From Halicephalobus mephisto (Eukaryota; Nematoda; Chromadorea; Rhabditida; Panagrolaimidae): a DNA stretch of 33,211 bases. The DNA lies in the NCBI GenBank assembly GCA_009193035.1, contig SWDT01000158.1, positions 1-33,211 on the forward strand, in the 5' to 3' direction. This document shows positions 1-10,660 of this stretch, piece by piece (position 1 is the first letter of the stretch; every line of letters starts with the position of its first letter). The notes beneath the pieces are model-generated. The model made no database searches. It worked only from the letters and a program-made list of their open reading frames with translations, and was not told where the DNA came from. The position numbers and the translations under genes are program-made.

Positions 1-170
1 CTTTCACACGAAGCGCGAGTCACTCTTTTTCAAAATAAAAATCAGCACAAATAAGTTTATCTGGCCTAATTCCGACTCTCGAATAGCTTCATATAAAAAT
101 TTTAAATAAAATTCAAATATTTCTACAAAGAAATGAAAGTTTCGGTATTATATAGATTGTGGTAGCATGT
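1..170 (+). repeat. R1 dispersed element, partial copy at window edge
   Basis: The first ~170 bases match, with scattered differences, the right part of the copy at 23968-24448 and the reverse complement of 31459-31866. Shared landmarks are GCGAGTCACTCTTTTTC, TCTGGCCTAATTCCGACTC and ATATTTCTACAAAG. The left part lies outside the window. Similarity fades after about 135. No coding potential is seen. The rest of the stretch up to 385 is the 3' flank of the minus-strand gene that ends at 386. Confidence 0.8.
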
Positions 171-385
171 ATGAACATGTTTGAAAATCTTACTTAGGTA
201 TAAGTAGGTAATGTGGATTATTAAAGGACACAAAGTAACGACCAAAAACAACAAAGAAAAACGTTCTTTGAACTTGACTTTGTCGACCGAATTCACTTCT
301 GAGAGCAAACATTCAACTTTTCCGAGATCGATATATTTCCCTTGTGGTAAATCCAAAAAAATTTAATCAAGAAAATAAAAAACAA

Positions 386-3300
386 TCAAATACAGATGGA
401 AAACTGCTTCAGGAGCGAAGTCTGGATGCTCGAGATTACGGACTGGACCGCCGAGGTGTCTGTGATATCCGGTATGTTGTAGGAGTAATCTTCAGAACTT
501 GGATAACTGTCGAAACACGAGAAATTTCCGTTCCCGATGGTTATTAGTCGGATTTCGTAATTTTTTTTCAGGTGTTCGAGACTCGTGTCGGCCGCGCCTC
601 CTGTTCCGTCGCAGTTTTGAGAAATAAGAATCACCGTTCCGTCCGTCAGAGGCTCCATGACGTTAGAAAAGGCGCTGAAATCCGTAATTATAAAAATTCG
701 AATAAAATTGATATATGAACTCACGTCGAAAGTCCCGTGTCGACGTTGTTTGAGAAATTCTTAGTTTTCAAAATATTGTAAAAAATATTTGCCATGAGAT
801 TCATGGCATTCTTGTCGTTTATATAGCTGTAAGCACGATCCAATGAGTAGAAGTTGCCTGACAGATCGACAGGATAAGGCCGGAAAAGAACTTGAGTCGT
901 GTTCGAGACGAGATAGCTGCTGCTGCTGAATAAAGAAGATCCGATGATCGACGAAACCCGACTCGCGATCGACGTACTAGATCCCCCATATACGTCAATT
1001 ATGTTGTAAACCACAGCAATGCTTTGCCGGATAACTAATCTTCCAGGAGGACAGACGAACGCAGTGGTGGTGGGACTCGTCGGAGTTGGAGTCGTGGTTG
1101 TTGTCGTTGATTTTGGCGTAGTAGGGATATAATTTACAGCACAAATCGATGCTAACAATGATCCAACAGAAGTAGAAATATTATTTTGAGAGTTAAATTG
1201 TTGAAAATTATTGATAACAAATGCGAAACTTTCATTTGAAGCCAGTTGATTCAGATTTTTGAAATCTCCCGGTCCAAATCCGATTGTAACGATGTAAGTT
1301 CCATTTTGCTTCAACGCATCGGCATTAGCTGTGGCATTTGCAGCCAGGTTGTCTCTTTTGGAAACAATAATGACGGTCAAAGGAACGAATCTTCTTTTAA
1401 AATTATTTTGATTTTTTATAAAATAATCGAGTCCGCTGAAAACTTTCATATATGAATTCTGCATAATTTGCGCAAAACTTACTAATTTACGTCACTTCCG
1501 TTTATTGGGTAAGTACTAGCAAATGTTTGGAACGTGTTCAGAGTACCTATGTATTTGCTCTGGGACCCGGTGAAGCTGATCTGTACGAATTCTCGGAATT
1601 CAGGAAACACAACGACAGAAACTGCAAAATATTCTTCTGACGGCATATCCTTAGTCCATATGAAGTAACTATTGTCGCTAAAAAGATCATTTTCTACGAA
1701 ATCCGTAATTTGGTTCAAATCCGGAAGATCAGACGACGGATCATCAGAAGAAAGATCATAAATAACCAAAATATCGTGGAAAACCTTCTGCGCTCCAGAA
1801 ACACAAGAATAAGGTGACGTAGTCATCGTTGTCATTACAGTACTGGTCGATGGACTTTCACTTGAAGTCGCTATCGTAGATTCAGAAGTAGTGGACAAAA
1901 TCGAATTTGTAAATGATTCCGAAGTCTCAGAAATCGTAGAAAACGAAAATAAAGAAGTAACAAAAGTCGAAGAAACCGATTCACCCGTCACTGGAACTGT
2001 CGATGGAATACTCACAGTAGATTCATAAAAAACTGAAGTCTGTGGAACAGTATTGGAGGAAGTCGGGGGTTCTACTGTAGTGGTAGTGGTACTGGTAGTA
2101 TTAGATGGAATAGCAGCAGTGGTAGTAGTAGTAGTAGTAGTGGTATTAGATGGAATAGTAGTAGTGGTAGTAGTAGTACTAGTATTAGATGGAATAGTAG
2201 TAGTAGTGGTAGTAGTAGTGGTAGTATTAGATGGAATAGTAGTAGTAGTAGTAGTAGTAGTACTAGTATTAGATGGAATAGTAGCAGTGGTAGTAGTAGT
2301 AGTAGTGTTAGATGGAATAGTAGTAGTAGTACTAGTACTATTAGATGGAATAGCAGTAGTAGTAGTAGTACTGTTAGATGAACTAGTACTTTTCACAGTA
2401 GTAGTCGCGACCGTAGTTGAGTTTTCATTGATTCCAGAAGCTGAGGTTGTTTTTTCTAAAAATCAATTTTTCCATAAATCGTAAATTTATTTTATTTTTT
2501 ATCTCAATATGAACCTATGATGGAAAGCGATTAAAACTCATGTTGTGGAATGACTAGTGATCGTAAATTTTAATTTTTATCAAAATGAATCAAATTCAAA
2601 GCAAAAAAAGAATTTAAAAGCAAAATTAACTCTCGCCGCGAAAATCCCTGAAAATCATGAACCCCGATTTCTCTACCAGTCCGAGTCAAATCGGGCGCAA
2701 AAAAGTAAAATCAACTCCCATCACGAAAATCCCTGACAATTATGGTAATTTGCCTACTTATTAGTGTAATTTGTGCCCAAAAAAGAATGATACAAACTAA
2801 ACGTAATCAATTCATAAAGCATGGTCTCAGAACGAAAAGCCCTGCATCTCCATAATTACGTTATTTAGCAAAAAACAGCTGTTAGTTATGCTATTTTAAT
2901 ATAATTTTTCCTTTATTTTCACGTATCGTTGATATATCAAAAAGTTCTAATATTTTCCTATTTTTCACGTGATTCCAGAACGAAAACTATATATCAATAA
3001 TTACGTTATTTAACAAAAACATATATGCTATTTATATTATTATATAATTTTCATTTTCACGTGCAGTTGATATATCAAAAAGTTCTAATATCCTCCTGTT
3101 TTTTATGCGGTTTCAGAGCGAAAGCTTCTATATATCAATAATTATGTTATTTAACAAAAAAATGTACTATTTGTATTATTATATAATTTTCATTTTCACG
3201 TGTAGTTGATATATCAAAAAGCCTTAATATCCTCCTGTTTTTTATGCGGTTTCAGAGCGAAAGCTTTTATATATCAATAATTACGTTATTTAGCAAAAAA

Positions 3301-3790
3301 TATACTATTTGCATTATTATATAATTTTTCCTTTATTTTCACGTGTAGTTGATATATCAAAAAGTCTTAATATCGTCCTGTCTTTCACGTGATCTAAGAC
3401 AAAAATTCCCATCAATTAGCAGTGTTATTTTAGTCAAAAAATGCTTAATTTTATTATTTTTATTATTTTTAATTATTTTAATGTTAAATATTTCGAAATA
3501 TTTTCTGATTCACTCACGACTTGGAATCTTCGAAAACGAATTATATTTTATATCGTGATCGATTTTTCCTATAATCTCAATATTCTATCCTATCATGACG
3601 AATTTTCCGAAAAAATTAATCTTCTTCCGAGTTTTAATCAACCTATCCCTTTTTTTACATTAATTAAAAACAAACTTTCATTACTGAAAACAATAATACA
3701 GGTCACTCCAGCGATGAGTACAATCAATCCAACAACAAATATCCCTATCGATCCTATAGCCAATTGTTTTCTAGTTAAATTCAGAATCAT
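386..3790 (-). CDS. Membrane-anchored Thr-rich protein with two degenerate vWA-like domains
   Basis: Four exons on the minus strand: 3790-3685, 2455-1483, 1435-725 and 674-386 (692 aa). Phases close, with donors GTAATGAAA, GTAAGTTTT and GTGAGTTCA. Residues about 12-35 form one hydrophobic segment after a short basic N-terminus, so a type II membrane protein or uncleaved anchor is likely. Residues ~40-165 are poly-Thr blocks separated by IPSNT, a mucin-like O-glycosylated stalk, followed by Ser/Thr-rich sequence. Two alpha/beta domains of vWA type follow (~254-460 and ~487-692), joined by a Thr/Pro linker. The MIDAS motifs are degenerate: the first reads DLSSD and the second lacks the Asp, so metal-dependent adhesion is doubtful. 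Nematodes have many secreted or anchored proteins with this stalk-plus-vWA/lectin layout, often of unknown ligand. The architecture is well supported; the vWA assignment is by pattern only. The first exon is the least certain because its intron is 1.2 kb. Confidence 0.75.
2094..2391 (-). repeat. Thr-codon minisatellite inside the coding exon
   Basis: On the plus strand this reads as runs of GTA/GTG broken by TTAGATGGAATAG. On the coding strand it encodes seven or eight Thr runs of 4-10 residues separated by IPSNT. Unit length varies from about 33 to 60 bp, always in multiples of three, so the array can expand without breaking the frame. The poly-Val frame on the other strand is its shadow. 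Confidence 0.85.
2456..3684 (-). other. First intron of the vWA-like gene, with a ~140-bp tandem repeat
   Basis: This 1.2-kb intron contains about four units of ~140 bp between about 2815 and 3435. Each carries ATATATCAATAATTACGTTATT, a CACGTG-like stretch and TTGATATATCAAAAAG. Spacing of the ATTACGTTATT mark is about 147, 140 and 140 bp. No coding sequence is seen. Remaining bases are plain AT-rich DNA. Confidence 0.7.
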
Positions 3791-4032
3791 TACGATCTTC
3801 AATTAAAATAATCAAAAAAATCAGATTAGAGCAATTAAGAACAAGCGTTTCTTCAACGGGCCCGTAGCGCAACACTCTGATAAGACAAATTCCAACTATT
3901 TGGGCAGGACAAAAAAGTGAAAAAATTACGACATTCTCAAAAAATAATGGCAGTTTTATACTTTTTAATAAACAAAACTACAGTATCAATACATAACCCT
4001 ATGATAATTTCCATCCCTAAGAACAAAACAGT

Positions 4033-5775
4033 TCATTTAGTTTCTGGTCGTTTCCAATCACTCCAATAATGAGTTCTCATTCTCTCAATATGCTGTCTCA
4101 ATCTAGGAAATTCATCATCCAGAAGATCCGTGACCGGTTGACGAAACGGCAAATAATACGTAGTTGCCAATTGTCCAAACATACTAAAATCAGCAGTAGT
4201 TGGTAAAATGCCTAGTAGAAATTTCTTCTCTCCCAAGATATCATCCAAAGCTTGAAGATCTCTCCGAAGAATAGTGATAACGTCTTCTCTTTTCATCCGA
4301 CCAATTCCATCAACTTTCAATGCATGTCCCATCTGCAAAAAATACACAATATATATATATATATATGTGTAAAAAATAACTTACAGCTTTAGAATATTTG
4401 TTTCTGGGGATGAAAGCAAGAAATCCAGGAATAGGCAATCCAGAAACATTGGGATTTATGAAATTATCCGCGTTTTCGATGCTTCGGAAATAAAAAAGCG
4501 GTTTGGAAGTGCTTTGATCCAGCATCCGGTTAACCGCTCTAGAGATTCCTCTCTGTTCAGAAGTCAAATTTTCTTCGATTTTGAAGTGTTTCAACAAATG
4601 ATGAAGAATAAAATCCGAATCCGCGACTTGTTGGCCATTCAATTCAATAAAAGGAAGTTTGCCATATTTCGATCGAACTGTGTAGGACATCATAGGCTAA
4701 AATTACAGTATTACACAAATTAAAAATTACATTTTTTGCAAAATTTTCTCGATATAAATTCCTGAATTTTTTTAATTTTAAATTTTAAATTTTTTTGGGA
4801 ATTTTGGAAAATTCTAGAAACTCATAAAATTCTCGAAAGTTTCAAAAATTTCGAGAAGTTTCAAAAATTTCAGAAACTTCTATGAAATTTTCGAAAATTC
4901 TTAAATTTTAAATTTTCAAAAATCTTGACATTCTACAATTTTTCAATAAATTAAACTTTTAATAATTATGAAAATCTTATCTTGTAAAAAAGCGGAAATA
5001 AGTATTGTTATAAAATTGTCTCAACACGAATATCAGGGATATTATGATGATTACAGTAATCTGTGAGGTGATTTTATGCGATAGTTTTGTAATTTTTACA
5101 GGTAATTTACAATCATTACTAACTGAATGCGATCAAACACATCGATTGTATTCAGTTGTAATCAACCTTGGCTTGACTGCAATCATTGCCATCGGTTATA
5201 CTTATTTAGAATCCAATTTACTGAGGATTGCATTCAAAGGCTTTTATATATTAATTACATTCAGTTAGCAGTGATTGCAAATTACCTATAAGAACAAATA
5301 CATCTCAAACACATCGATTGTATTCAGTTATAATCAACCTTGGCTTGATTGCAATCACTGCCATCTATTACATTCACTCAGAATCCAATTTACTGAGGAT
5401 TGCATTCAAAGGCTTTTATATATTAATTACATTCAGTTATCAATGATTGCAAATTACATGTGTAGTGATTAAATAGCTCACCGAAGGAAGGCTCCATTAC
5501 TCGTTAACAAAATAACCAACCTCGTATTTGATGTTGTGTGCTCTCAAAAAAGTTTCAACTTTCAGACAATATGGAGAAAGATTCGGAACCACTGGGGATC
5601 TCTTGAATTGATAAAGATACACAACATCCTGTTTCCAGTTCGTCTTGTGAAGATCAGGAGCCTTGCCCAAGGAAGATGAAGCATATCTTGCAACATTTAG
5701 GGAAACGGGCAATATTTTCACCCGCAACATTTCCAAAATTATGCCTGCAAAAATTGTTATAAAAACTTCAAACAT
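4033..5775 (-). CDS. FAX/CDR-type glutathione S-transferase-fold protein (downstream copy)
   Basis: Three exons: 5775-5521, 4696-4385 and 4332-4033 (288 aa); all junctions are phase 0. The N-terminus is hydrophobic (residues ~1-16) and may be a membrane anchor. Residues ~51-87 carry the thioredoxin-like start [20 protein letters not shown], followed by [12 protein letters not shown] and [11 protein letters not shown]. The C-terminal helical domain contains LGEKKFLLG and [13 protein letters not shown], the typical end of the family. Such proteins (Drosophila failed axon connections, C. elegans CDR cadmium-responsive proteins, metaxin relatives) have a GST fold without a proven transferase reaction; CDR-1 is linked to cadmium response. 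The length fits the family. The first donor (GAG|GTTGGT) is weak but is the only one giving the alignment and phase of the neighbouring paralogue. The family call is firm; substrate and location are unknown. Confidence 0.88.
4697..5520. repeat. Intron 1 of the downstream FAX/CDR gene, two 172-bp repeat copies
   Basis: Bases ~5100-5465 hold two copies, 172 bp apart, of a unit with ATCGATTGTATTCAGTTGTAA, a run resembling CAATCATTGCCATC, and GAGGATTGCATTCAAAGGC. The same vocabulary (TGATTGCAAATTAC, ATCGAT, TTAGAATCCAAT) returns at 28990-29860, so both belong to one dispersed family. Bases 4740-5035 are AT-rich with an imperfect AATTTCGAGAAGTTTC-type repetition. No exon is visible. Confidence 0.7.
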
Positions 5776-5819
5776 GCAAAATCCTCTCGACACGAATTTT
5801 TCAAAATATAAAATTTAGG

Positions 5820-6435
5820 TAAAAAAGAGCAAGAATGAGAACGGGAAGAGTGAATTTCGGTAAAAAGCTGCCAAATTTATCCTTTTTTTACTTTTGCGCG
5901 GGAATTTAAAATTTCAGAAATCATATTTTTATGAAAATTGAAATTTTTACGAAATTATCTCAACGTAAATGTTTGGAATTTTCTATAAAATTACGAAATT
6001 TGGGTAAAATAAAAGAATCAATCTTGATAGAGTCGCCGAATTTACCATTTTTTACTTTTGCGCGGGAATTTAAAATTTCAGAAATCATACTTTTATGAAA
6101 ATTAAAAACTTTGTGAAATTACCTCAACGTAAATGTTCGGAATTTTCTATAAAATTATGAAATTTAAATAAAATAAAAGAATCAATCTTGATAGAGTCGC
6201 CGAATTTACCATTTTTTTACTTTTATTCACTTTTGCGCGGGAATTTAAAATTTCAGAAATCATGTTTTTATGAAAATTGAAATTTTTGCGAAATTATCTC
6301 AACGCAAATGTTCTAGAAAATGTTAAAATTTAGGTAAAAAATTGCAAATCTATTTATGCTGCAAATTGCCAGATTTGTCGCTTTTCAATTTTGACAAACC
6401 TCACTCGTTCATTTTGCGCGGGAATTTAAAAATCA
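5820..6435 (+). repeat. ~175-bp tandem repeat between the two FAX/CDR genes
   Basis: Four units carry GCGCGGGAATTTAAAA at about 5896, 6060, 6235 and 6415 (spacing 164, 175, 180), with GAAATCAT, TTATCTCAACG and GATAGAGTCGCCGAATTTACC between them. The same sequence occurs in reverse complement at about 9120-9420. No gene is seen here. Confidence 0.8.
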
Positions 6436-6552
6436 TATATCAATTTCGTTTAATTACGAAACTTATTATTAAAATTAAAAAAATAAAGAAATTCAATGGA
6501 AAAATAACCATTAAATCACAAAAACAATAATTAATTCAGTTTATTTAAAAAA

Positions 6553-8030
6553 TTATTGAAATTTTTTTGAATAACGAGGATAAAGTTCATCTGTCATTTC
6601 ATCCACAAAATTTTGTAATTTCGGAAATTTCTTCATCATCGTTTCGGCCGTATCAGTACAGAAACTACATGTAGCAACTTTCAATTGTGCAAAAAGACCG
6701 AAATCCGCAGGTGTTGGTTCATTTCCGAAGAGGTATTTCTTGTTTCCCAAAATTTCGTCCAAAGCTCTCAAATCCAATTCCAGTCCTTTATATATATCCG
6801 CCTCTGGCAATTGAGCAAAATGGATCCCTTCTAATCTTTCTTTCACCGGATAATATATAAGCTTATATAAGACGTGGACGAGATAAAACGGAACAATTTT
6901 TTCCAAATGTTTTATAAATTTTTTTTTGTTTTTGATGAACCGAAAATACGTCAAAGCACTGAAATATTAAAATTAATATATGAAATTATTAAAAAACAAA
7001 CTTGTAAACACTATTGTCGACCGTTCTTTCAGCAGCCCGGGCCACGGCGGTGTCCACTTTGTTCAAAACGGATTTTATTTTGAATTCTTCTTCGAGGAAC
7101 GATATGATCACTTGAGCATCCGAGATTTCCCGTCCATTGTAGACGATATAAGGAAGCAATCCGTTGCGGGATCTCGCTCCAGCAGCATAAACAGGCTGAA
7201 AAAAATATAAAAAATTAATGTTGTAATTTGTCCGGAAGAAGTTAAAAAATGATCAAACTCTCTGGTTCAACTTGACTAAATAAATTAAAATTTTTTAAAT
7301 TTTAAATAATAACTAAAGTTGTAATTTACCCAAACAATTTTTTAATTTTTTTAAATTGACTAAATTACAACCCTATAAAAAACTAAAAATTATTAAAAAT
7401 TTTCTCAACACGAATTTCCCAAAAATTTCAGAATTTGATATAAAATTATTTAAAAAATCGAAAATTAACATAATTATGAACTTTTTAAAAACGAATTTTC
7501 AATTTATTTTATATTTAAAAATCCTAAAAATTCAAGAATTTTGGAATTTGATATAAAATTATTTAAAAAATCGAAAATTAACATAATTATGAATTTTTTA
7601 AAAACGAATTTTCAAAATTTTCCAGAATCCTAGATTTCGGATGATTCTCAAATTTCCCACCATATCCTAGAATTTTTAAAGAAATTCAACTATCATAAAT
7701 TTAAAAAAATTAAAAATTCTCTAAAATCTTCAATTTTAAAATTTTACAAAAACTTACCACATAAGATATGTTGTGATATTTCAAAAATGCTTCTATTTTC
7801 AAGCAAAAAGGATCATTATTCGGACACAAAGAAGTACATCTGAACTGGTACAAGTAGACAATTCCGTTTTCGTGTTTTTCCGGAACGGTGGCGTGTTCCA
7901 CGTAAGCCAGAAATTTGTCAAAAGACGATGTAAAATAATTTTTGAATAACCAGATCCCGTATATGATCAAACTGACTACGATTTGGATAATCCATCGAGA
8001 ATCAATAAAATCCAAAATCGTTTTAAACAT
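6553..8030 (-). CDS. FAX/CDR-type glutathione S-transferase-fold protein (upstream copy)
   Basis: Three exons: 8030-7758, 7195-7002 and 6958-6553 (290 aa). Donor GTAAGTTTTT and acceptors TTTTTTTCAG and AATATTTCAG support them. A membrane segment lies at about residues 15-29 (IQIVVSLIIYGIWLF). Then come GIVYLYQF, the first Cys-rich loop (CTSLCP), FCLKIEAFLKYHNISYV, GARSRNGLLPYIVYNG and ISDAQVIISFL, which is the thioredoxin-like half. The helical half ends with LGNKKYLFGNEPTPADFGLF. It is a paralogue of the gene at 4033-5775, with the first exon junction at the same place. The ATG is 118 bases after the stop of the PET117-like gene, a spacing common in nematode operons, but no clear trans-splice acceptor is visible before it. 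Glutathione binding cannot be judged by eye. The second intron keeps the recurrent CATATATTAATTTT motif. Confidence 0.88.
7196..7757. repeat. Intron 1 of the upstream FAX/CDR gene, short internal duplication
   Basis: AT-rich intron. About 7436-7500 and 7553-7615 are near-identical (TTTGATATAAAATTATTT, then AAAATTAACATAATTATGAA), a ~115-bp tandem duplication. No coding sequence is seen. Confidence 0.55.
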
Positions 8031-8148
8031 GTTTTAAATTTTCCCAACCGGTAAAAACGAAAAAAAACTAGTTATCATACACAAAAACATAGATAACACT
8101 ACACCAACTACATCCTACTCTTCAATCAACCACCTCGTTCATCAAAAC

Positions 8149-8414
8149 TTAGCCATTTTGAGCCTTATATTCTTCGTATTTCTGCTTCTGAAGCTGGTAC
8201 TCCGCCATGTTTTCTTGTTGTTTTATCGAATTCAGCCTGTATTTCACGTTTGCTTGTCTCCTTTCCCTTTGACGTTGTTCATCATACAAAACAAGAGCTA
8301 AAAAAACCACAAATGAACAAACTAGAAAACTCAAAACAAACCGATAGTCAAAGCCGAAAAAACACATGACCCAATGAATACTTTGAAACCGTACCTTCTC
8401 GGGACTTGTGACAT
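8149..8414 (-). CDS. pet117-like: PET117-like cytochrome c oxidase assembly protein
   Basis: Two exons: 8414-8342 and 8297-8149 (73 aa), separated by a 44-bp intron starting GTTTGTTTTGAG and ending TTTTTTTAG. Reading through the intron gives a longer but misleading frame. The protein begins MSQVPRRYGFKVFIGSC, has a hydrophobic segment at ~9-27, then a highly charged helix (YDEQRQRERRQANVKYRL, ENMAEYQLQKQKYEEYKAQ). PET117 proteins are small inner-mitochondrial-membrane proteins with exactly this plan, an N-terminal helix starting with a KV motif followed by a long charged helix, and they act in complex IV assembly with the heme A synthase. Start choice: TTTACAG lies five bases before the ATG, fitting cis- or trans-splicing. 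Identity rests on length, layout and a few shared positions, so it is likely but not certain. Confidence 0.68.
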
Positions 8415-9110
8415 CTAATCTGTAAACTACAAAGTAAAAAAATTATAAAATTAAAAAAAAATAAAATTTTTTTAAAAAAGTAAAAGAATACGAAATTTAA
8501 AAAAATAAAGAGCAAAAAGTAAAAAAAATATAAAATTTAAAAATAAACAAAAAATAAAAAAATTTAAAAATTATAAAATTTAAAAATAAACAAAAAATAA
8601 AAAAAATTTAAAATTTAAAAATAATAAAAAAATTATAAAATTATAAAATTTAAAAAACCACAGTAATTAGATAATCAACGGCAATAGGACCGATTTCAAC
8701 AAAATTATTATTTATTTATTTTTATCACAAAATACAGTAATCGATTTTAAATCTTCTCGTAATTTTAAATATAATTATTTATGTAAAATAATATTTCTGC
8801 AAAAATTTAAATTACAAATATCATAAATTTAAAAAAATACAATTTTCCAAAAATTATTAAAAATAAATTTTGTCAAAAAAAAAATAATAAATCTGATAAA
8901 TTCAGTATTAAAATTGATTTTAATTTTTTTTAAATTTTCCAATTTAAAATTACCAAAAAAACTGAAAATTTATATTTAAACAATTTCAGTACAGTAAACA
9001 TTTGTAATTTTTACAATAATAATGTTTTTAAATTTCCCTCAATCCTCTCTAAAAACAAGCAAACATTCTGAAAATTAAAAACAGTAAATTTGGCAACTTC
9101 CTATTAAGAT
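8415..9110. other. AT-rich spacer, no gene seen
   Basis: Bases 8430-8660 are almost pure A/T with repeated AAATTTAAAAATAAACAAAAAATAAA-like stretches. The remainder is AT-rich with no open frame, splice-signal pattern or RNA gene that can be supported. Confidence 0.6.
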
Positions 9111-9114
9111 CAAC

Positions 9115-9425
9115 TCGTTCTTTTATTTCCTTTACCCAAATTTCGTAATCTTATAGAAAATTCCAAACATTCGCATTGGAATAATTTCACAAAAATTTTA
9201 ATTTTCATAAAAATATGATTTCTGAAATTTTAAATTCCCGCGCAAAAGTGAATAAAAGTAAAAAAATGGTAAATTTGGCAACTCTATCAAAATTGGTTTT
9301 TTTATTTTATTTAAATTTCGTAATTCTATAAAATTCCAAACATTCGCATTGGAATAATTCCGTAAAAATTTTAATTTCTATAATTTTTAATTTTTAAATT
9401 TCAACGCAAAAATCAAACTTTAAAA
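9115..9425 (-). repeat. Inverted copy of the 175-bp repeat from 5820-6435
   Basis: Two units in reverse orientation: CAAATTTCGTAAT, AACATTCGCATTGGAATAAT, ATGATTTCTGAAATTTTAAA, CCCGCGCAAAAGTG, GGTAAATTTGGCAACTC. Together with 5820-6435 it forms a long inverted pair around the upstream FAX/CDR gene and the PET117-like gene. Confidence 0.75.
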
Positions 9426-9699
9426 AATTATAAATTTTACAATTCCCTACAGTAATCTGCTCATTTTTCTTTAATTTTAAAAATAACTTCTTAAAATTTT
9501 TAAATTTTCCAACAATATAATTTTAAGTTGTTTATTTTTAAACAAGTGTTTGAAACTATTAACATTTGAAATCTTTCCTTCAATCTTCAATAAAAAAGTG
9601 CTTCTTGAATAAAAATTGAAATTAAACACGCTATTTCCATGACCAATTTTCCTAATTTATCTTTCAGTACAAAAGTCTAATTTTTACGGACTATTTCTT

Positions 9700-9970
9700 T
9701 AAAAAATATTTCAATTTATAAGGATTTTTATCATTATTAATGCTTTACTGAAAAATATAAATTTAGTTTAAAAATATTTCAATTTTTAAGGATTTTTATT
9801 ATTTTTGATACTTTACTGAAAATCAAATATAAATTTAGTTTTAAAATATTTCAATTTTTAAGGATTTTTATCATTATTAATGCTTTACTAAAAAATATAA
9901 ATTTAGTTTAAAAATATTTCAATTTTTAAAGATTTTTGTTATTTTTGATGCTTTGCTGAAAATCAAGTAC
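9700..9970 (+). repeat. ~63-bp AT-rich minisatellite
   Basis: Four units of ATTTCAATTTTTAAGGA, then TTTTTATCATTATTAATGC or a TTTGATGC variant, then TTTACTGAAAA. Spacing is about 62-68 bp. Bases 9425-9700 before it are AT-rich with nothing recognised. Confidence 0.65.
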
Positions 9971-10337
9971 AAATATAGTAAAAAAAACATGTTAATTCTT
10001 TTCAGTTGTCCCGAAATGATATCATTCGCATCAGCTCTCTTGAGTGCAGAATCCGAAAAATAATTCCGAGTAATTTTCGGCTTGTTTATCACGTCATTGG
10101 ATATTTTTCCAATATAATTATACTTTTTTAAATTTTACAAAATTTCTAAGAACTCTCATTTAGTATTCCATATTCACGTCTTTAAAAATCCCGTTTTTAT
10201 TTTCAATAATGGCAAAAAAGAAACATTAGCTTGATTGAAATCTGTTTTCTCCGCCTTACGCGTTTTCGATACAAATAAAACTTTATCTGGAAATATTTCA
10301 CGCTTTTCAGTTATCTGAGTTTATTTCGTCGCTGAAA
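9971..10337 (+). promoter_or_regulatory. Upstream region of the FLP-type gene
   Basis: Two acceptor-like sites face the gene: TTCTTTTCAG ending near 10005, and ACGCTTTTCAG ending near 10310, 28 bases before the ATG. The second is the likely trans-splice or 5' UTR acceptor. After the first, a 15-codon frame from an ATG near 10017 ends quickly and may only be leader sequence. No TATA box is obvious. Confidence 0.4.
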
Positions 10338-10618
10338 ATGTTCAAAAATTACTCATTAATTTTCATTGCGCTTCTGATCTGCATTAGTCAACTTGCGGAC
10401 GCTCAGCCCCACATGCTGGCCAGAAGAGACGACTTCGACAGCTTGGTGAGCGAATTACGATCCAAGGGGAGCCGAATGCGGTAATTATTAAATTTTTCAT
10501 TAAAAAATAACTTTTAAAATTAAGTTTTGGAAAGCGTAATGGTGCCGAATTACCCCAACAACCCCAATTTCTCTACTTTTATGCCGTTCCTGCTGAAGAA
10601 GGCCAAATTACAGTCTAA
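10338..10618 (+). CDS. flp-27: FMRFamide-like neuropeptide precursor, FLP-27 type
   Basis: Two exons: 10338-10480 and 10525-10618 (78 aa), intron GTAATTATT...AATTAAG. Residues 1-22 are a signal peptide ending near LADAQ. A dibasic ARR site precedes DDFDSLVSELRSKGSRMRF, which is followed by GKR, the amidation and cleavage signal. The predicted mature peptide is therefore this 19-mer with an amidated C-terminal RMRF. The only intron interrupts the Arg codon of RMRF, so the frame looks unremarkable without splicing. The helical D/E-L-x-S/G-K-G stretch before GSRMRF resembles C. elegans FLP-27, which ends GGRMRFamide. The 26-residue tail after KR has no further dibasic site. FLPs act on G-protein-coupled receptors in the nervous system. 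The peptide class is firm; assignment to FLP-27 rather than another single-copy RMRFamide is good. The acceptor is unusual (no TTTCAG). Confidence 0.85.
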
Positions 10619-10660
10619 ACAACTACCGTAACATCAGCCGCCCCATCTGTCTCGTTCTAT

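Noticed and set aside
2053..2484. 143-codon plus-strand frame rich in valine
   Set aside because: It is the antisense of the Thr-codon minisatellite in the vWA-like gene; it has no start context and its valine runs follow from the repeat.
3441..3806. 121-codon plus-strand frame
   Set aside because: It lies opposite the anchor exon of the vWA-like gene and consists of Ile/Phe/Asn-rich AT codons without motifs.
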